Shown here one piece after another: positions 36,179 through 45,072 of a DNA stretch of 64,000 nt (the stretch's first letter is position 1; every line of letters begins with the position of its first letter). Both the position numbers and the translations under genes were made by a program. The notes under the pieces are model-generated. The model was not told where the DNA came from. It made no database searches and saw only the letters and a program-made list of their open reading frames with translations. This DNA comes from Mycolicibacterium aromaticivorans JS19b1 = JCM 16368 (GTDB lineage Bacteria > Actinomycetota > Actinomycetes > Mycobacteriales > Mycobacteriaceae), in the NCBI RefSeq assembly GCF_000559085.1, contig NZ_JALN02000001.1:3410001-3474000 (forward strand), in the 5' to 3' direction.

Positions 36179-37303
36179 GTGAAGACTGAGATCTGCGACC
36201 AGTTCGGCATCGACTTCCCCCTGTTCGCCTTCAGCCACTGCCGCGACGTCGTAGCCGCGGTGACCAACGCGGGCGGCTTCGGCGTGCTCGGCGGCACCGC
36301 CTACACCCCCGATCAACTCGACCAGGAGCTCACCTGGATCGACGAGCAGGTGAAGGGCAAGCCGTACGGCGTGGACATCATCGTGCCCGCCAAATTCGAG
36401 GGCAAGGGCGAGAACCTGTCGTTCGGTCAGCTCGCCGACCGCATCCCCGAAGACTTCCGCGGCTTCATCAACGAACTGCTCGCCGCCCACGACATCGACA
36501 TCAGCGATCAGCCGCGGATGGCCGCGTCGTCGCTGAGCGGGGACACCGGCGCGAGCCTGCTCGACGTCTCGCTGAGTCATCCGATCAAGTTGATGGCCAA
36601 CGCACTTGGCGTTCCGCCGGACTACATGATCGAGGCGGGCAAGCAGACCGGCATCCCGGTCGCCGCGCTCGTCGGCGCCAAGGAGCACGCGATCAAACAG
36701 GTCAAGGCGGGCGTCGATCTGATCGTCGCGCAGGGCACCGAGGCCGGCGGTCACTGCGGTGAGGTGACCACTCTGGTGCTCATCCCCGAGGTCATCGAAG
36801 CTATCAAGCCGATTCGCGAGGTGCCGGTGCTGGCTGCGGGCGGGATCGTGACGGGCCGACAGATGGCCGCGTCCGTCGCCCTGGGTGCCGCCGGCGCGTG
36901 GACGGGTTCGGTGTGGTTGACCACTGAGGAGGCCGAGACGGCCCCGTATACGGTGCAGAAGTTCCTGGCCGCGACGTCGCGGGACACGGTCCGGTCGGCC
37001 GGTCGCACGGGAAAGCCGTCGCGCCAGCTGGTTTCGGATTGGACCGACGCGTGGGCACCGCATGAGGGCGGTCGCCAACCGCTGCCGCTGCCGCTGCAGA
37101 ACATGATCGCCGAGCCGGTGTTGCGCCGGATCGACAAGCTTGCCGAGGGCGGTCATCCCGGTGCTCAGGCGTTGGCGACCTATTTCGTCGGCCAGGGCGT
37201 CGGACTGATGAACAAGGTCAAGCCGGCCCGCGAGGTGGTTCTGGAGTTCATCGAGGATTACCTGGCCGCCGCCGAGCGGCTCAGCAGGTCACTCGACGAC
37301 TGA
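36179..37303 (+). CDS. Nitronate monooxygenase / NPD-family FMN oxidoreductase
   Basis: A 374-residue FMN-binding TIM-barrel protein of the 2-nitropropane dioxygenase family. Seen are AVTNAGGFGVLGG (about 30-42), VDLIVAQGTEAGGHCGEVTTL with the catalytic-type His, and PVLAAGGIVTGRQMAASVALGAAGAWTGSVW for FMN phosphate. GTG 36179 is the start. A long insertion around 70-110 resembles mycobacterial members such as Rv3553-type proteins rather than fungal enzymes. The real substrate may be other than nitronate. Confidence 0.85.
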   Translation: MKTEICDQFGIDFPLFAFSHCRDVVAAVTNAGGFGVLGGTAYTPDQLDQELTWIDEQVKGKPYGVDIIVPAKFEGKGENLSFGQLADRIPEDFRGFINELLAAHDIDISDQPRMAASSLSGDTGASLLDVSLSHPIKLMANALGVPPDYMIEAGKQTGIPVAALVGAKEHAIKQVKAGVDLIVAQGTEAGGHCGEVTTLVLIPEVIEAIKPIREVPVLAAGGIVTGRQMAASVALGAAGAWTGSVWLTTEEAETAPYTVQKFLAATSRDTVRSAGRTGKPSRQLVSDWTDAWAPHEGGRQPLPLPLQNMIAEPVLRRIDKLAEGGHPGAQALATYFVGQGVGLMNKVKPAREVVLEFIEDYLAAAERLSRSLDD

Positions 37304-37304
37304 C

Positions 37305-37925
37305 CTACAGCCCCTTCGGTGCGGCCTTCACCGCTTGCACGTCGGAGGGGTCGCCGGCGAAGTCGACGTGGGCCGGCCGTCCGGTCGCGAACAGCAGCAG
37401 CTCCTCGGCGGCACCGGTCACCGTCACGGCCGGGCCGTGGCCTGCGGTCAGCACGGTTTTGCCGTCCGGGGTCTTCAAGGTTACCCGGGCCGGCATCTTC
37501 GCCAGCGTGAGTCGGGCCATCATTCCCAACGTGCGCCGCAGCTTCCCGGCCAGTTCCGCGTCGAGCACCCGCGGCTCCCAATCCGGCTGGGCGCGGCGGA
37601 TGTCCTCATGGTGGATGAACATCTCGGCGACGTTGGCCACCGAATCGACCAGCTTCAGCGGTGAGTAGAGCGGCGGCCCGGCGGCCACCTTGTCCACCAG
37701 TGCGTCCCATTGCGTCTGACCGGCCACCGCGTCCTGCACCTTGGCGGTGTGCCCGGCGAACAGCGGAATGAGGATGCCGGGTGCCGCATCCACGCGATAC
37801 TCGCGAACCATCAAGTGCGCGGCGAGATCTCGGGCTGTCCAGCCTTCGCACAATGTCGGTGCGTCTGGTCCGACGTCGCGCAAGGCGGCAACGAGGGCGG
37901 CACGTTCACGCTGGGCTACGGACAT
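37305..37925 (-). CDS. TIGR03085-type DinB/maleylpyruvate-isomerase-like protein
   Basis: A 206-residue protein of the mycothiol-dependent metalloenzyme superfamily (four-helix DinB-like bundle). Typical pieces are ERAALVAALRDVGPDAPTLCEGWTARDLAAHLMVRE with a metal His, FIHHEDIRRAQPDWEPR with two more His, and a C-terminal sterol-carrier-like tail (VTGAAEELLLFATGRP). Start ATG 37925. It could bind mycothiol in detoxification; the reaction is unknown. Convergent with the oxidoreductase, one base apart. Confidence 0.82.
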   Translation of the reverse strand: MSVAQRERAALVAALRDVGPDAPTLCEGWTARDLAAHLMVREYRVDAAPGILIPLFAGHTAKVQDAVAGQTQWDALVDKVAAGPPLYSPLKLVDSVANVAEMFIHHEDIRRAQPDWEPRVLDAELAGKLRRTLGMMARLTLAKMPARVTLKTPDGKTVLTAGHGPAVTVTGAAEELLLFATGRPAHVDFAGDPSDVQAVKAAPKGL

Positions 37926-38010
37926 CTCGATCTCCAGGGGTCGGCGACTGTCGACGTCCCACGCTACCGATCTCCGCGTGGGCGGCCTAACCCGGCCGGG
38001 CCGGACGGTG

Positions 38011-39039
38011 TCACTCCGACTTCGGCAGGCGGACCTCGAATCGGGCGCCGTGCGCGGTATTGTGCGCCGACAGCGTGCCGTGGTGTGCCTGCACCAACCC
38101 GGCCGCGATCGCCAGACCCAGGCCAGAGCCGCTGGGCAGCGACGAATCCTCGCGCGGCACACGGCCATTCGATCCGCGATAGGCGACGTCGAACACCCGC
38201 GGCAGGTCCGTCTCGTCGATCCCGACGCCGGTGTCGTCCACCCGCGCCCACGCCCCGCTCGCGTCGCTGCCGAGCGCCAAGGTCACCGCACCACCGGACG
38301 GGGTGTGCGCAATCGCGTTCGCCACCAGGTTGGACAGCGCCCGCACCAGCGCGCGATCGCTGCCGATGACCCGAACGGGGTCGGCCGGAACCGACGCGGT
38401 CAGGTGCACCCCGGCCCGCTCCGCGGCGATCTTATGGGCCGCGATCACGTCGTCGACGACCTCGTCGAGGGCCACCTTCTCGTATGGTGCGTGGACCGCT
38501 CCGGCGTTGATCTTCGACATCTCGAACAGGTCGTCGACCATCTCGGAGAGCCGAACCGATTCGTGTTCAATGTGTTTGGCCTGCACTCGCACCTCGTCGT
38601 CGCTGACCACTCCGTCGGCGATCGCCTCGGCAAGGGCGCGGATGCCGGCCAGTGGGGTGCGCAGGTCATGGCTGACGAACGCCACCAACCGGCGCCTGGA
38701 CTGTTCGGCCATCCGCTCGGCGTCGTGAATCTCCCGTTCCCACACCGTGCGGCGGGCTTGATAGCGGGCCAGCATCACCGCCGCGGGCAGTGTCACGATC
38801 GCCACGATCAGCAGCACGACGGCGATCGGCGCGAACGTGCTGGTGATCATGAATCCGCTGGCACCCAGCACGCCGGTCAGCGTCGCCAGCGTCGGGATCA
38901 ACACCAAGGCCACCATCGTGACCGTCATCGACCAGGACCGGGCCAGCCGGATCACCAACGCGCCCAGCAGGACTACCGGCAGCGAGCAGGCCAGCGCAAG
39001 TACCGAGATCTGGGCGAGATCATGCGGTGGCACGGTCAC
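38011..39039 (-). CDS. Sensor histidine kinase
   Basis: A 342-residue kinase starting at GTG 39039 (GTG 39033 also possible), overlapping the response regulator end by 20 bases. Four helices fill residues 8-105 with little extracytoplasmic sequence, so it probably senses within the membrane. The H-box is FVSHDLRTPLAGIRAL; the ATPase has N (NLVANAIAHTPSGG), DDTGVGID and GSGLGLAIAAGLVQAHHG. Signal unknown. Confidence 0.93.
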   Translation of the reverse strand: MTVPPHDLAQISVLALACSLPVVLLGALVIRLARSWSMTVTMVALVLIPTLATLTGVLGASGFMITSTFAPIAVVLLIVAIVTLPAAVMLARYQARRTVWEREIHDAERMAEQSRRRLVAFVSHDLRTPLAGIRALAEAIADGVVSDDEVRVQAKHIEHESVRLSEMVDDLFEMSKINAGAVHAPYEKVALDEVVDDVIAAHKIAAERAGVHLTASVPADPVRVIGSDRALVRALSNLVANAIAHTPSGGAVTLALGSDASGAWARVDDTGVGIDETDLPRVFDVAYRGSNGRVPREDSSLPSGSGLGLAIAAGLVQAHHGTLSAHNTAHGARFEVRLPKSE

Positions 39040-39724
39040 CGCCGCCGGCTTCACCGCGCCACAGGTACCCACGGCCCCAGACCGTTTGTACGCGGTGATG
39101 ATCGCCGAGCTTGGACCGCAAGCGCTTGACGTGCACGGTGACCGTGGACAGGTCACCGAAGTCCCAATGCCACACCTGCTGCAGCAACTCCTCGCGGGAG
39201 AAGACGGTGTCGGTGTGAGTCAGGAAGAACAGCAGCAGATCGAATTCACGGTTGGTCAACCCCACCGGCTTGCCGTCGATCTGCACAGCACGTGCCGCTG
39301 TCGACACCGTCAGGTCACCGACGGTCATCTCCAGCGGGAGAGCAGCCGCGGGGGCTGGTGCGCGCCGCAACACCGAACGCACCCGCAGCGCCAGCTCGCG
39401 CGGGCTGAACGGCTTGGTCAGGTAGTCGTCCGCGCCGGCTTCCAGCCCCGCAATGCGGTCCTCTTCCTCGCCGAGCGCGGTCAGCAGGATCACCGGCACG
39501 CTGAAGTCGCCGTGCTGGCGCAGGTTCCGGCACAGCGACAGACCGTTGGGTCCGGGCATCATCACGTCCAGCACCGCGACGTCGATTCGCTGGGTGCCCA
39601 GCACCCGCAGCGCCTCGCTTCCATCGCCCGCCACCGCTACTTCCAGGCCGTCGCGCTCGAGGTATCGGCGCACCACGTCACGGACGACCGTGTCGTCGTC
39701 GGCGATGAGCACACGTGCGGGCAT
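39020..39724 (-). CDS. OmpR-family response regulator
   Basis: A 234-residue regulator. The receiver shows acidic DDD at 10-12, phospho-acceptor Asp53 (VLDVMMPGPNG), LLTALGEE and TKPF. The winged-helix DNA-binding domain spans about 130-230 (LTNREFDLLLFFLTHTDTVFSREELLQQVWHWDF... VHVKRLRSKLG... VWGRGYLWR). It is encoded ahead of its kinase with overlapping ends. Targets unknown; no clear direct-repeat box was seen nearby. Confidence 0.94.
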   Translation of the reverse strand: MPARVLIADDDTVVRDVVRRYLERDGLEVAVAGDGSEALRVLGTQRIDVAVLDVMMPGPNGLSLCRNLRQHGDFSVPVILLTALGEEEDRIAGLEAGADDYLTKPFSPRELALRVRSVLRRAPAPAAALPLEMTVGDLTVSTAARAVQIDGKPVGLTNREFDLLLFFLTHTDTVFSREELLQQVWHWDFGDLSTVTVHVKRLRSKLGDHHRVQTVWGRGYLWRGEAGGGDRATA

Positions 39725-39824
39725 AGGAAAAGGTTAGCCAACAGCAGCCTTCACCTGCACCAACGTCACGATTTTGTCATTACCTCCCGCGCAGATTCGC
39801 CAATGCTCGCCTAGGTTGGCTCCT

Positions 39825-40481
39825 ATGCCCGTATGTCCGGTCACGGTGGTGCTGCCCTGCCTGAACGAAGCGGATTCGCTGCCCACCGTGCTGGCAGCCA
39901 TGCCGGCTGGTTATCGCGCTCTGGTGGTGGACAACAACAGCACCGACGGCACGGCGCAGGTCGCTGAGCAGCATGGTGCGGACGTGGTCCGCGAGGCCCG
40001 GCCGGGCTACGGGTCCGCGGTTCACGCCGGGGTGTTGGCGGCCACCACGCCCATCGTCGCGGTGCTCGACGGTGACGGTTCGCTGGACCCCGCCGATCTG
40101 CCGCGGCTGACCGCTGCGCTGGAGGGCGGCGCCGACATGGTGACCGGTCGGCGCCGGCCGCTGCCGGGGGTGACATGGCCCTGGCATGCCCGTTTGGGTA
40201 CCGCGGCGGTGTGCTGGCGGCTGCGGACCCGGCATCGGCTGCCGGTCCACGACATCGCGCCGATGCGGGTGGCCAAGCGGGACGCGTTGCTGGCACTCGG
40301 CGTAGTCGACCGCCGTTCGGGGTATCCGCTCGAATTACTGGTCCGTGCCGCTGCGGCGGGATGGCGGGTGGTGGAGGTCGACGTCGACTACGGCCCGCGG
40401 GTCGGCGGTAAATCGAAGGTCAGCGGGTCGGTGCGAGGAAGCTTCACCGCCGCCGTCGACTTCTGGAAGGTCATTTCGTGA
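39825..40481 (+). CDS. Family 2 glycosyltransferase (Rv0539-like)
   Basis: A 218-residue GT-A enzyme resembling dolichyl-phosphate sugar synthases but without a membrane anchor. It has VVLPCLNEADSLPTVLAAMP, VVDNNSTDGTAQVA, the DxD region VAVLDGDGSLDPADLP and GRRRPLPG. A late VDVDYGPRVGGKSKVSGS matches GT2 products that use polyprenyl phosphate. ATG 39825. It overlaps the DUF2064 gene by four bases, as Rv0539-Rv0540 do. Confidence 0.88.
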   Translation: MPVCPVTVVLPCLNEADSLPTVLAAMPAGYRALVVDNNSTDGTAQVAEQHGADVVREARPGYGSAVHAGVLAATTPIVAVLDGDGSLDPADLPRLTAALEGGADMVTGRRRPLPGVTWPWHARLGTAAVCWRLRTRHRLPVHDIAPMRVAKRDALLALGVVDRRSGYPLELLVRAAAAGWRVVEVDVDYGPRVGGKSKVSGSVRGSFTAAVDFWKVIS

Positions 40482-41149
40482 CGCCGAGCCCGGGACCGAT
40501 CCCGGTCACCGTGCTGGTGGTGGCCAAAGCGCCGATACCCGGGCTCGCCAAGACCCGACTGGCCGCGACGGTGGGGGACCGCGCCGCGGCCGATATCGCT
40601 GCCGCCGCGCTGCTGGACACCCTCGATGCGGTGGCCGCGACTCCGGTCACGGCTCGGGTGGTCGCGATGACCGGCGACCTGGACCACGCCTGCCGCGCCG
40701 CTGAGTTGCACGATCGGCTCGCCGACTTCACCGTGATCCCGCAACGCGGTGACGGCTTCGCCGACCGGCTGACCAATGCGCACACCGACGCCGCGACGGT
40801 TCGTCAGCCGGTGCTGCAGATCGGAATGGACACCCCGCAGGTCAGCACCGAGCTTCTCACCGCCTGTGCCCGCCGGCTGATGGACGCACAGGCCGTACTC
40901 GGAATGGCACGCGACGGTGGGTGGTGGGTGCTCGGCGTGTCCGACGGCGCGAGTGCCGGCTGGCTGCGCGATGTGCCGATGTCGCAGTCCGATACCGGCG
41001 CTGTAACGCTTGCCGCGCTGGAGCACACCGGTATTCCCGTGACCCTCGTCGAGGAACTGCACGACGTCGACACCGTCGATGACATCCCTGCCGTCCGCGC
41101 TGCCTGCTCGCCGTCGAGCCGGTTCGCCCAAGCCACCCGAGGACTGTGA
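40478..41149 (+). CDS. DUF2064 / TIGR04282-type nucleotidyl- or glycosyltransferase-like protein (Rv0540-like)
   Basis: A 223-residue GT-A-like protein. The N-terminal VLVVAKAPIPGLAKTRLAATVGDRAAADIAAAAL is diagnostic of DUF2064, and LQIGMDTPQVSTELLTAC stands where such enzymes have a metal-binding Asp. WWVLGVSD and VTLVEELHDVDTVDDI follow. The family is named for arsenosugar clusters but its chemistry is largely unproven. GTG 40478 overlaps the GT2 stop; the methyltransferase ATG follows immediately. Confidence 0.85.
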   Translation: MTPSPGPIPVTVLVVAKAPIPGLAKTRLAATVGDRAAADIAAAALLDTLDAVAATPVTARVVAMTGDLDHACRAAELHDRLADFTVIPQRGDGFADRLTNAHTDAATVRQPVLQIGMDTPQVSTELLTACARRLMDAQAVLGMARDGGWWVLGVSDGASAGWLRDVPMSQSDTGAVTLAALEHTGIPVTLVEELHDVDTVDDIPAVRAACSPSSRFAQATRGL

Positions 41150-41779
41150 ATGTTGGGACAGCTGTACGACGACGCCCTCGACGGCGAACGATGTTGGTTG
41201 CGCCACGGCGACGGCCGCCGGCACCCGCTTCCGGTACGCAGCTGGCTGGGCGGTCAGGACGCCGACAGCGCGTTCGACGCGGCCATCGTGGCGCTGTGCG
41301 ACGGGCCGACGATCGACTTGGGTTGCGGTCCAGGACGTTTGGTGGCGGATTTGATCCAGCGCGGTATTCCTGCCCTGGGTGTCGACCAGTCGGCGACGGC
41401 GGTGCGGCTCGCACGGCGTAGCGGTGCACCGGCGTTGCTGCGCGACGTCTTCGAGCCGCTACCGGGAACCGGCCGCTGGCAGACGGTGCTGCTGGCCGAC
41501 GGGAACATCGGTCTGGCCGGTGATCCGCGCCGGGTTCTGCGCCGGGCAGCGGAGCTGCTGTGCGCCGGCGGTCGTTGCGTGGCCGAGTTCGATCCCGGCA
41601 CAGTCGGGGTGCGGACCAGTTGGGTGCGGTTGGAGTCGTCGAACAACATCGGCCCCTGGTTCAAGTGGGCCTCGGTGGGTGTGGACTGCGCGGCCGCGCT
41701 GGCCGAAGAAGCCGGGTTGACGTTGGTCGGGATTCACCCGATCGGCGGGCGTGTGGTGGCTACACTCACGCTGACGTGA
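41150..41779 (+). CDS. Class I SAM-dependent methyltransferase
   Basis: A 209-residue Rossmann methyltransferase. SAM motif I is TIDLGCGPGRLVADL at about 56-70, motif II GVDQSATAVRLARRSG, and the LLADGNIGLAGDPRRVLRRAAELL helix follows. It begins on the base after the DUF2064 stop and is overlapped by the molybdopterin oxidase, so it is part of one unit. Its acceptor could be a glycosylated product of the two upstream enzymes. Confidence 0.88.
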   Translation: MLGQLYDDALDGERCWLRHGDGRRHPLPVRSWLGGQDADSAFDAAIVALCDGPTIDLGCGPGRLVADLIQRGIPALGVDQSATAVRLARRSGAPALLRDVFEPLPGTGRWQTVLLADGNIGLAGDPRRVLRRAAELLCAGGRCVAEFDPGTVGVRTSWVRLESSNNIGPWFKWASVGVDCAAALAEEAGLTLVGIHPIGGRVVATLTLT

Positions 41780-42909
41780 CGCCGCAGATGGGATCCACCA
41801 CGAAGGCCACTTCCTTGCGTGGTACAGCAGTGACGGCTCGGGTCGGGGTCGCCCTCGGTGTCGCCGTGGCCGTCTGCTTCGGCACGGGATTGATAAGCCA
41901 CTTCATCCAGCATCCGCAACCGTGGTTTTTCTGGCCGACGCGCCCGGTCTGGCTGTATCAGCTGACCCAGGGCCTGCACGTCATCTCGGGCATCGCTGCG
42001 ATCCCGCTACTGCTGGTCAAGCTGTGGTCGGTGTACCCCAAGCTGTTCGAACGGCCCATCGTCGGCGGCCTGACCCGGCAGATCGAGCGTGCGTCGATCC
42101 TGGTGCTGGTTGGGTCGATGATCTTTCAGCTCTCCACCGGCGTCATGAACATCGCGCAGTGGTATGCGTTCAAGTTCTTCTTCACCACCAGCCATTACGC
42201 GATGGCCTACGTTGCGGCCGGAGCCGTCCTGGTGCACATCGGGGTGAAACTGCCGGTGATCCGCCGGGCTCTCGGTGAACCTCTGGAGGAGCCGCCGACC
42301 GGTGAACTGCGGGTCGGTCCCAGCAGGCGCGCGGTACTGGCCGGCACCTGGCTGGCCGTCGGTGCAGCGACGATAGTCACTGCGGGGCAGACGATTCCGT
42401 GGCTGCGGCGGGTGTCCCTGCTGGCCCCGCGGTCGGGCGGCGGCCCCCAGGGTGTGCCGGTGAACCGGTCGGCGTTCGCCGCCGGGGTGCTGGGGAGCGC
42501 GCGCTCGCCGGACTACCGGCTGACCATCGTCAACGGTGGCGCCGTCACGGCGATGACTGTCGACCAGCTCGCGGCGCTGCCGCAAACCACCCACCGGCTT
42601 CCCATCGCATGCGTCGAGGGCTGGAGTGCCACGGCGGACTGGACCGGTGTCGTTCTCGCCGATCTACTCAGAGCCGTTGGCGCCAAGGCCGATTCCGATG
42701 TACGGATGATCTCGCTCGAACCGCCGGGCCCGTACTCGCGTACCGTGCTGCCCGCGCGGCACACCCGTGATTCCCAGACCCTGATCGCGCTGAAGCTCAA
42801 CGGTCAGACCCTGGACCTCGACCACGGTTATCCGTGCCGGCTGATCGCGCCGACGAGACCGGGTGTGCTGCAGACGAAATGGCTGTCCAGAATTGAGGTG
42901 GTGGCATGA
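41776..42909 (+). CDS. Membrane-anchored molybdopterin oxidoreductase (sulphite-oxidase-like)
   Basis: 377 residues. The N-terminal half has about five helices with His residues placed as in cytochrome b561-type haem subunits (GLISHFIQHP, GLHVISG, SHYAMAY, LVHIGVK). From about residue 220 comes a sulphite-oxidase-type Moco domain with the Mo-ligand Cys279 in LPIACVEGWSATADWTGV and GYPCRLIAPTRPG. It could be a quinone-linked outer-face oxidase or reductase. GTG 41776 overlaps the methyltransferase stop. Confidence 0.87.
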   Translation: MTPQMGSTTKATSLRGTAVTARVGVALGVAVAVCFGTGLISHFIQHPQPWFFWPTRPVWLYQLTQGLHVISGIAAIPLLLVKLWSVYPKLFERPIVGGLTRQIERASILVLVGSMIFQLSTGVMNIAQWYAFKFFFTTSHYAMAYVAAGAVLVHIGVKLPVIRRALGEPLEEPPTGELRVGPSRRAVLAGTWLAVGAATIVTAGQTIPWLRRVSLLAPRSGGGPQGVPVNRSAFAAGVLGSARSPDYRLTIVNGGAVTAMTVDQLAALPQTTHRLPIACVEGWSATADWTGVVLADLLRAVGAKADSDVRMISLEPPGPYSRTVLPARHTRDSQTLIALKLNGQTLDLDHGYPCRLIAPTRPGVLQTKWLSRIEVVA

Positions 42910-43424
42910 CGTCGGCGCGGGTTTTCCTGGTGGTGCTCGGGCTGGCGCTCGGCGTCTACGGTGTGGTGCTGGTGGCGGAGAACTCGACTGACGTCATCAT
43001 CCGCATCGTGGTGTGGGCCTTGATCGGTGTGCTGCTGCACGACGCGGTGTTCGCGCCGGTGTGCGTTGCCCTCGGGTTCGCCGGGCGGCGTCTCCTGCCG
43101 CACAAGTGGTGGACGCCGGTGCTGGTGGCCGCGCTGCTCACGGTGGTCCTGGTGCTGCTGGCGATTCCGGTCTACGACAAGCCTGGGCTGCACCTGGACA
43201 ATCTGACGGTGCTCGACCGCAACTACGAGGCCGGGTTCTGGATCGCGTTGGGCGTGGTCTGGGGCGCGGCACTGCTGTACCTCGTCGGCGACCGGGTGTT
43301 ACCAGTTGGTCAGGATGAAGTGGTTGAGCAGCAGCGCGCCGATGACGTTGAGTCCGAGCCACCATCGGTGGGCCCGGACCGGCAGCAGGGCACCGGCGGC
43401 GGTGAGCCACACCTCGAACGGTAG
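42906..43424 (+). CDS. Membrane protein following the molybdopterin oxidase
   Basis: A 172-residue protein with four or five helices (VFLVVLGLALGVYGVVLV, IIRIVVWALIGVLLHDAVFA, WTPVLVAALLTVVLVLLAIP, FWIALGVVWGAALLYLVG). ATG 42906 overlaps the previous gene, so it is likely a partner of that enzyme. The last 40 residues are hydrophilic, low in complexity and lie entirely antisense to the next gene (126-base overlap), so the tail may be recent. Confidence 0.72.
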   Translation: MTSARVFLVVLGLALGVYGVVLVAENSTDVIIRIVVWALIGVLLHDAVFAPVCVALGFAGRRLLPHKWWTPVLVAALLTVVLVLLAIPVYDKPGLHLDNLTVLDRNYEAGFWIALGVVWGAALLYLVGDRVLPVGQDEVVEQQRADDVESEPPSVGPDRQQGTGGGEPHLER

Positions 43425-44654
43425 CCAGATCCGTTCGGTCTCGGCCTTCGACAGCATCGACAGGTCGGCGAACAGGATCGCCATCAGGGCGGCGAGGATC
43501 AGCAGGTGCAGCCCCGAGCGGCGTCTGATCGCGGCGATATCGAAGACGCGGCCGATTCCGGCGACGCTGCCCAGCCCGATTGCACAGACCACCGACGCCA
43601 GGTTGGCCCAACTCCAATACTGGAACGGCCGGTTCAGTGCGATCCCCTGCCAATAGCGCTGCTGCACAAGGGTGTAGCCGTCGAACCACCAGAAGCCGGC
43701 GATCGCAAACACGCCGACTACCGCCAGTGCGCCCAGCGCCGCCGGAATCAGCACCCGGATCGCACCACGCCACGATGACGCACAGATCAGTACCGCGAGC
43801 GCGGGCACGGCCATCAACGCCAGGCCGTAGTTGAGGAAGATCGCCCAGCCGAGCACCAATCCCGCTGCCACGGCGACCAGTGGCGGCAGGCGCACCGTCC
43901 GGCGAACCGCTAACGCCAGCAACGCGATTCCCCACGCCGCTACACCGGCGAAATAGCCGTCGGCGGAGACCGCGATCCAGATCGCGGTCGGTGCGACGGA
44001 GACGAAGGGCGCGACCAGGCGTGCCGTCTGCTCACCGTTGAGTGCCCGCACCGCGACCACGATGGCCGCCGCCGCGGACGAGCCGAACAGCAGACACCAC
44101 AGGCCGGCCCACGCGCCGCCGCCCAGCCCGATGCGGTCAAGCCAGACGAACGTCAGCAGCGCCCCCGGCGGATGACCGGAAACGTGAGTGATCCACGAAT
44201 TGGGTTGAAAATCCAGGATCCGGCTGGCGAACGTGCGGACGGCGACCGGGATGTCGGTGATCGTCGGAACCTGATTGAGGTATTCGTGCTTGGCGGTGAG
44301 CCGGCCGGCGAAGCCGCGCTGCCAGCCGTCGATCATTGCCAGGGAGAACGCCCAGAGCATCGACGTCGCCCACACCGCGAGTGTCAACGATCGCCAGGGC
44401 AGGCGCCGCGCCAGCGTGGCACCCCAGATCACGGCAGCCAGACCGATGAGGATCGCCGGCACGGTGCCCCAGCCGACGTGGGCGTTCCACCAGCCGAAGA
44501 TCGGCGCGGTGTCGGCGAAGCTCTTGATCTGCGCGGGGGAGCTGTTGATCAGCGGGGTGACGATGCCCAGATGAAGGTGTGGGACGACGAACGCCGCGAC
44601 CACCAGCAGCACGCCGACGGTTACCGCGACCGCTTCTCTGCGACCGATGCTCAC
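43299..44654 (-). CDS. Multi-spanning membrane protein, glycosyltransferase-like (Rv0541c-like)
   Basis: A 451-residue protein with about eleven helices and a short acidic first loop, laid out like GT-C membrane mannosyltransferases that use polyprenyl-linked sugars. No certain catalytic Asp/Glu motif was identified, though WITHVSGHPPGALL lies in a large outer loop. GTG 44654 is preferred to TTG 44684 because it gives the length I recall for Rv0541c. Divergent from the ArsR gene. Confidence 0.78.
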   Translation of the reverse strand: MSIGRREAVAVTVGVLLVVAAFVVPHLHLGIVTPLINSSPAQIKSFADTAPIFGWWNAHVGWGTVPAILIGLAAVIWGATLARRLPWRSLTLAVWATSMLWAFSLAMIDGWQRGFAGRLTAKHEYLNQVPTITDIPVAVRTFASRILDFQPNSWITHVSGHPPGALLTFVWLDRIGLGGGAWAGLWCLLFGSSAAAAIVVAVRALNGEQTARLVAPFVSVAPTAIWIAVSADGYFAGVAAWGIALLALAVRRTVRLPPLVAVAAGLVLGWAIFLNYGLALMAVPALAVLICASSWRGAIRVLIPAALGALAVVGVFAIAGFWWFDGYTLVQQRYWQGIALNRPFQYWSWANLASVVCAIGLGSVAGIGRVFDIAAIRRRSGLHLLILAALMAILFADLSMLSKAETERIWLPFEVWLTAAGALLPVRAHRWWLGLNVIGALLLNHFILTNW

Positions 44655-44686
44655 AAGACCCCAGCGTACGGACAGCCCAACCAACG

Positions 44687-44734
44687 TAAGTTGCAGCTAA
44701 CGGTTGACATTCACTTACCGTTAGTTGTAACTTA
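44687..44734. promoter_or_regulatory. ArsR operator overlapping a leaderless promoter
   Basis: TAAGTTGCAGCTAACGG (44687-44703) and CCGTTAGTTGTAACTTA (44718-44734) are inverted copies matching at 15 of 17 bases. Between and over them lie TTGACA (44704-44709) and TAACTT (44728-44733), 18 bases apart. Transcription should begin near 44740, the GTG of the ArsR gene, so the message has no leader. Confidence 0.65.
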
Positions 44735-44739
44735 CCGAT

Positions 44740-45072
44740 GTGTCCGGATCAGCTGCCGCCGTACTCGATGCCTTGGGGGACAGGACGCGGCGATCGATCT
44801 TCGAAAAGCTGGCTGACGGTCCGATCGCCGTCGGCGTCCTCGCCGAGCAACTGCCCGTCTCGAGACCGGCTGTCTCGCAGCATCTTCGAGTGCTCAGGGA
44901 AGCCGGTCTGGTAGTGGAGACGGCCGCCGGAACCCGTCGGCTGTATCGGGTCAACCCGGCCGGGCTGGCCGCGGTGCGCTCCTACCTCGACCGATTCTGG
45001 GAGACGGCCCTCGACAATTTCGCGCTGCTGGCCGAGGCCGAGGCGCACCGACAAGGAGGATCGTCCTCATGA
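44740..45072 (+). CDS. ArsR-family winged-helix regulator
   Basis: A 110-residue regulator: VLDALGDRTRRSIFEKLADGPIAVGVLAEQLPVSRPAVSQHLRVLREAGLVVETAAGTRRLYRVNPAGL spans the whole DNA-binding fold. The only Cys-free metal site and the linkage to an SRPBCC gene indicate the non-metal ArsR subgroup. It should repress its own operon through the 17-base inverted repeat upstream. No Shine-Dalgarno precedes GTG 44740, in line with leaderless translation. Confidence 0.9.
   Translation: MSGSAAAVLDALGDRTRRSIFEKLADGPIAVGVLAEQLPVSRPAVSQHLRVLREAGLVVETAAGTRRLYRVNPAGLAAVRSYLDRFWETALDNFALLAEAEAHRQGGSSS

Noticed and set aside
35726..37156. A 476-codon minus-strand frame opposite ahpD and the nitronate monooxygenase-like gene
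   Set aside because: It spans two well-supported plus-strand genes and their terminator and shows no family motif.
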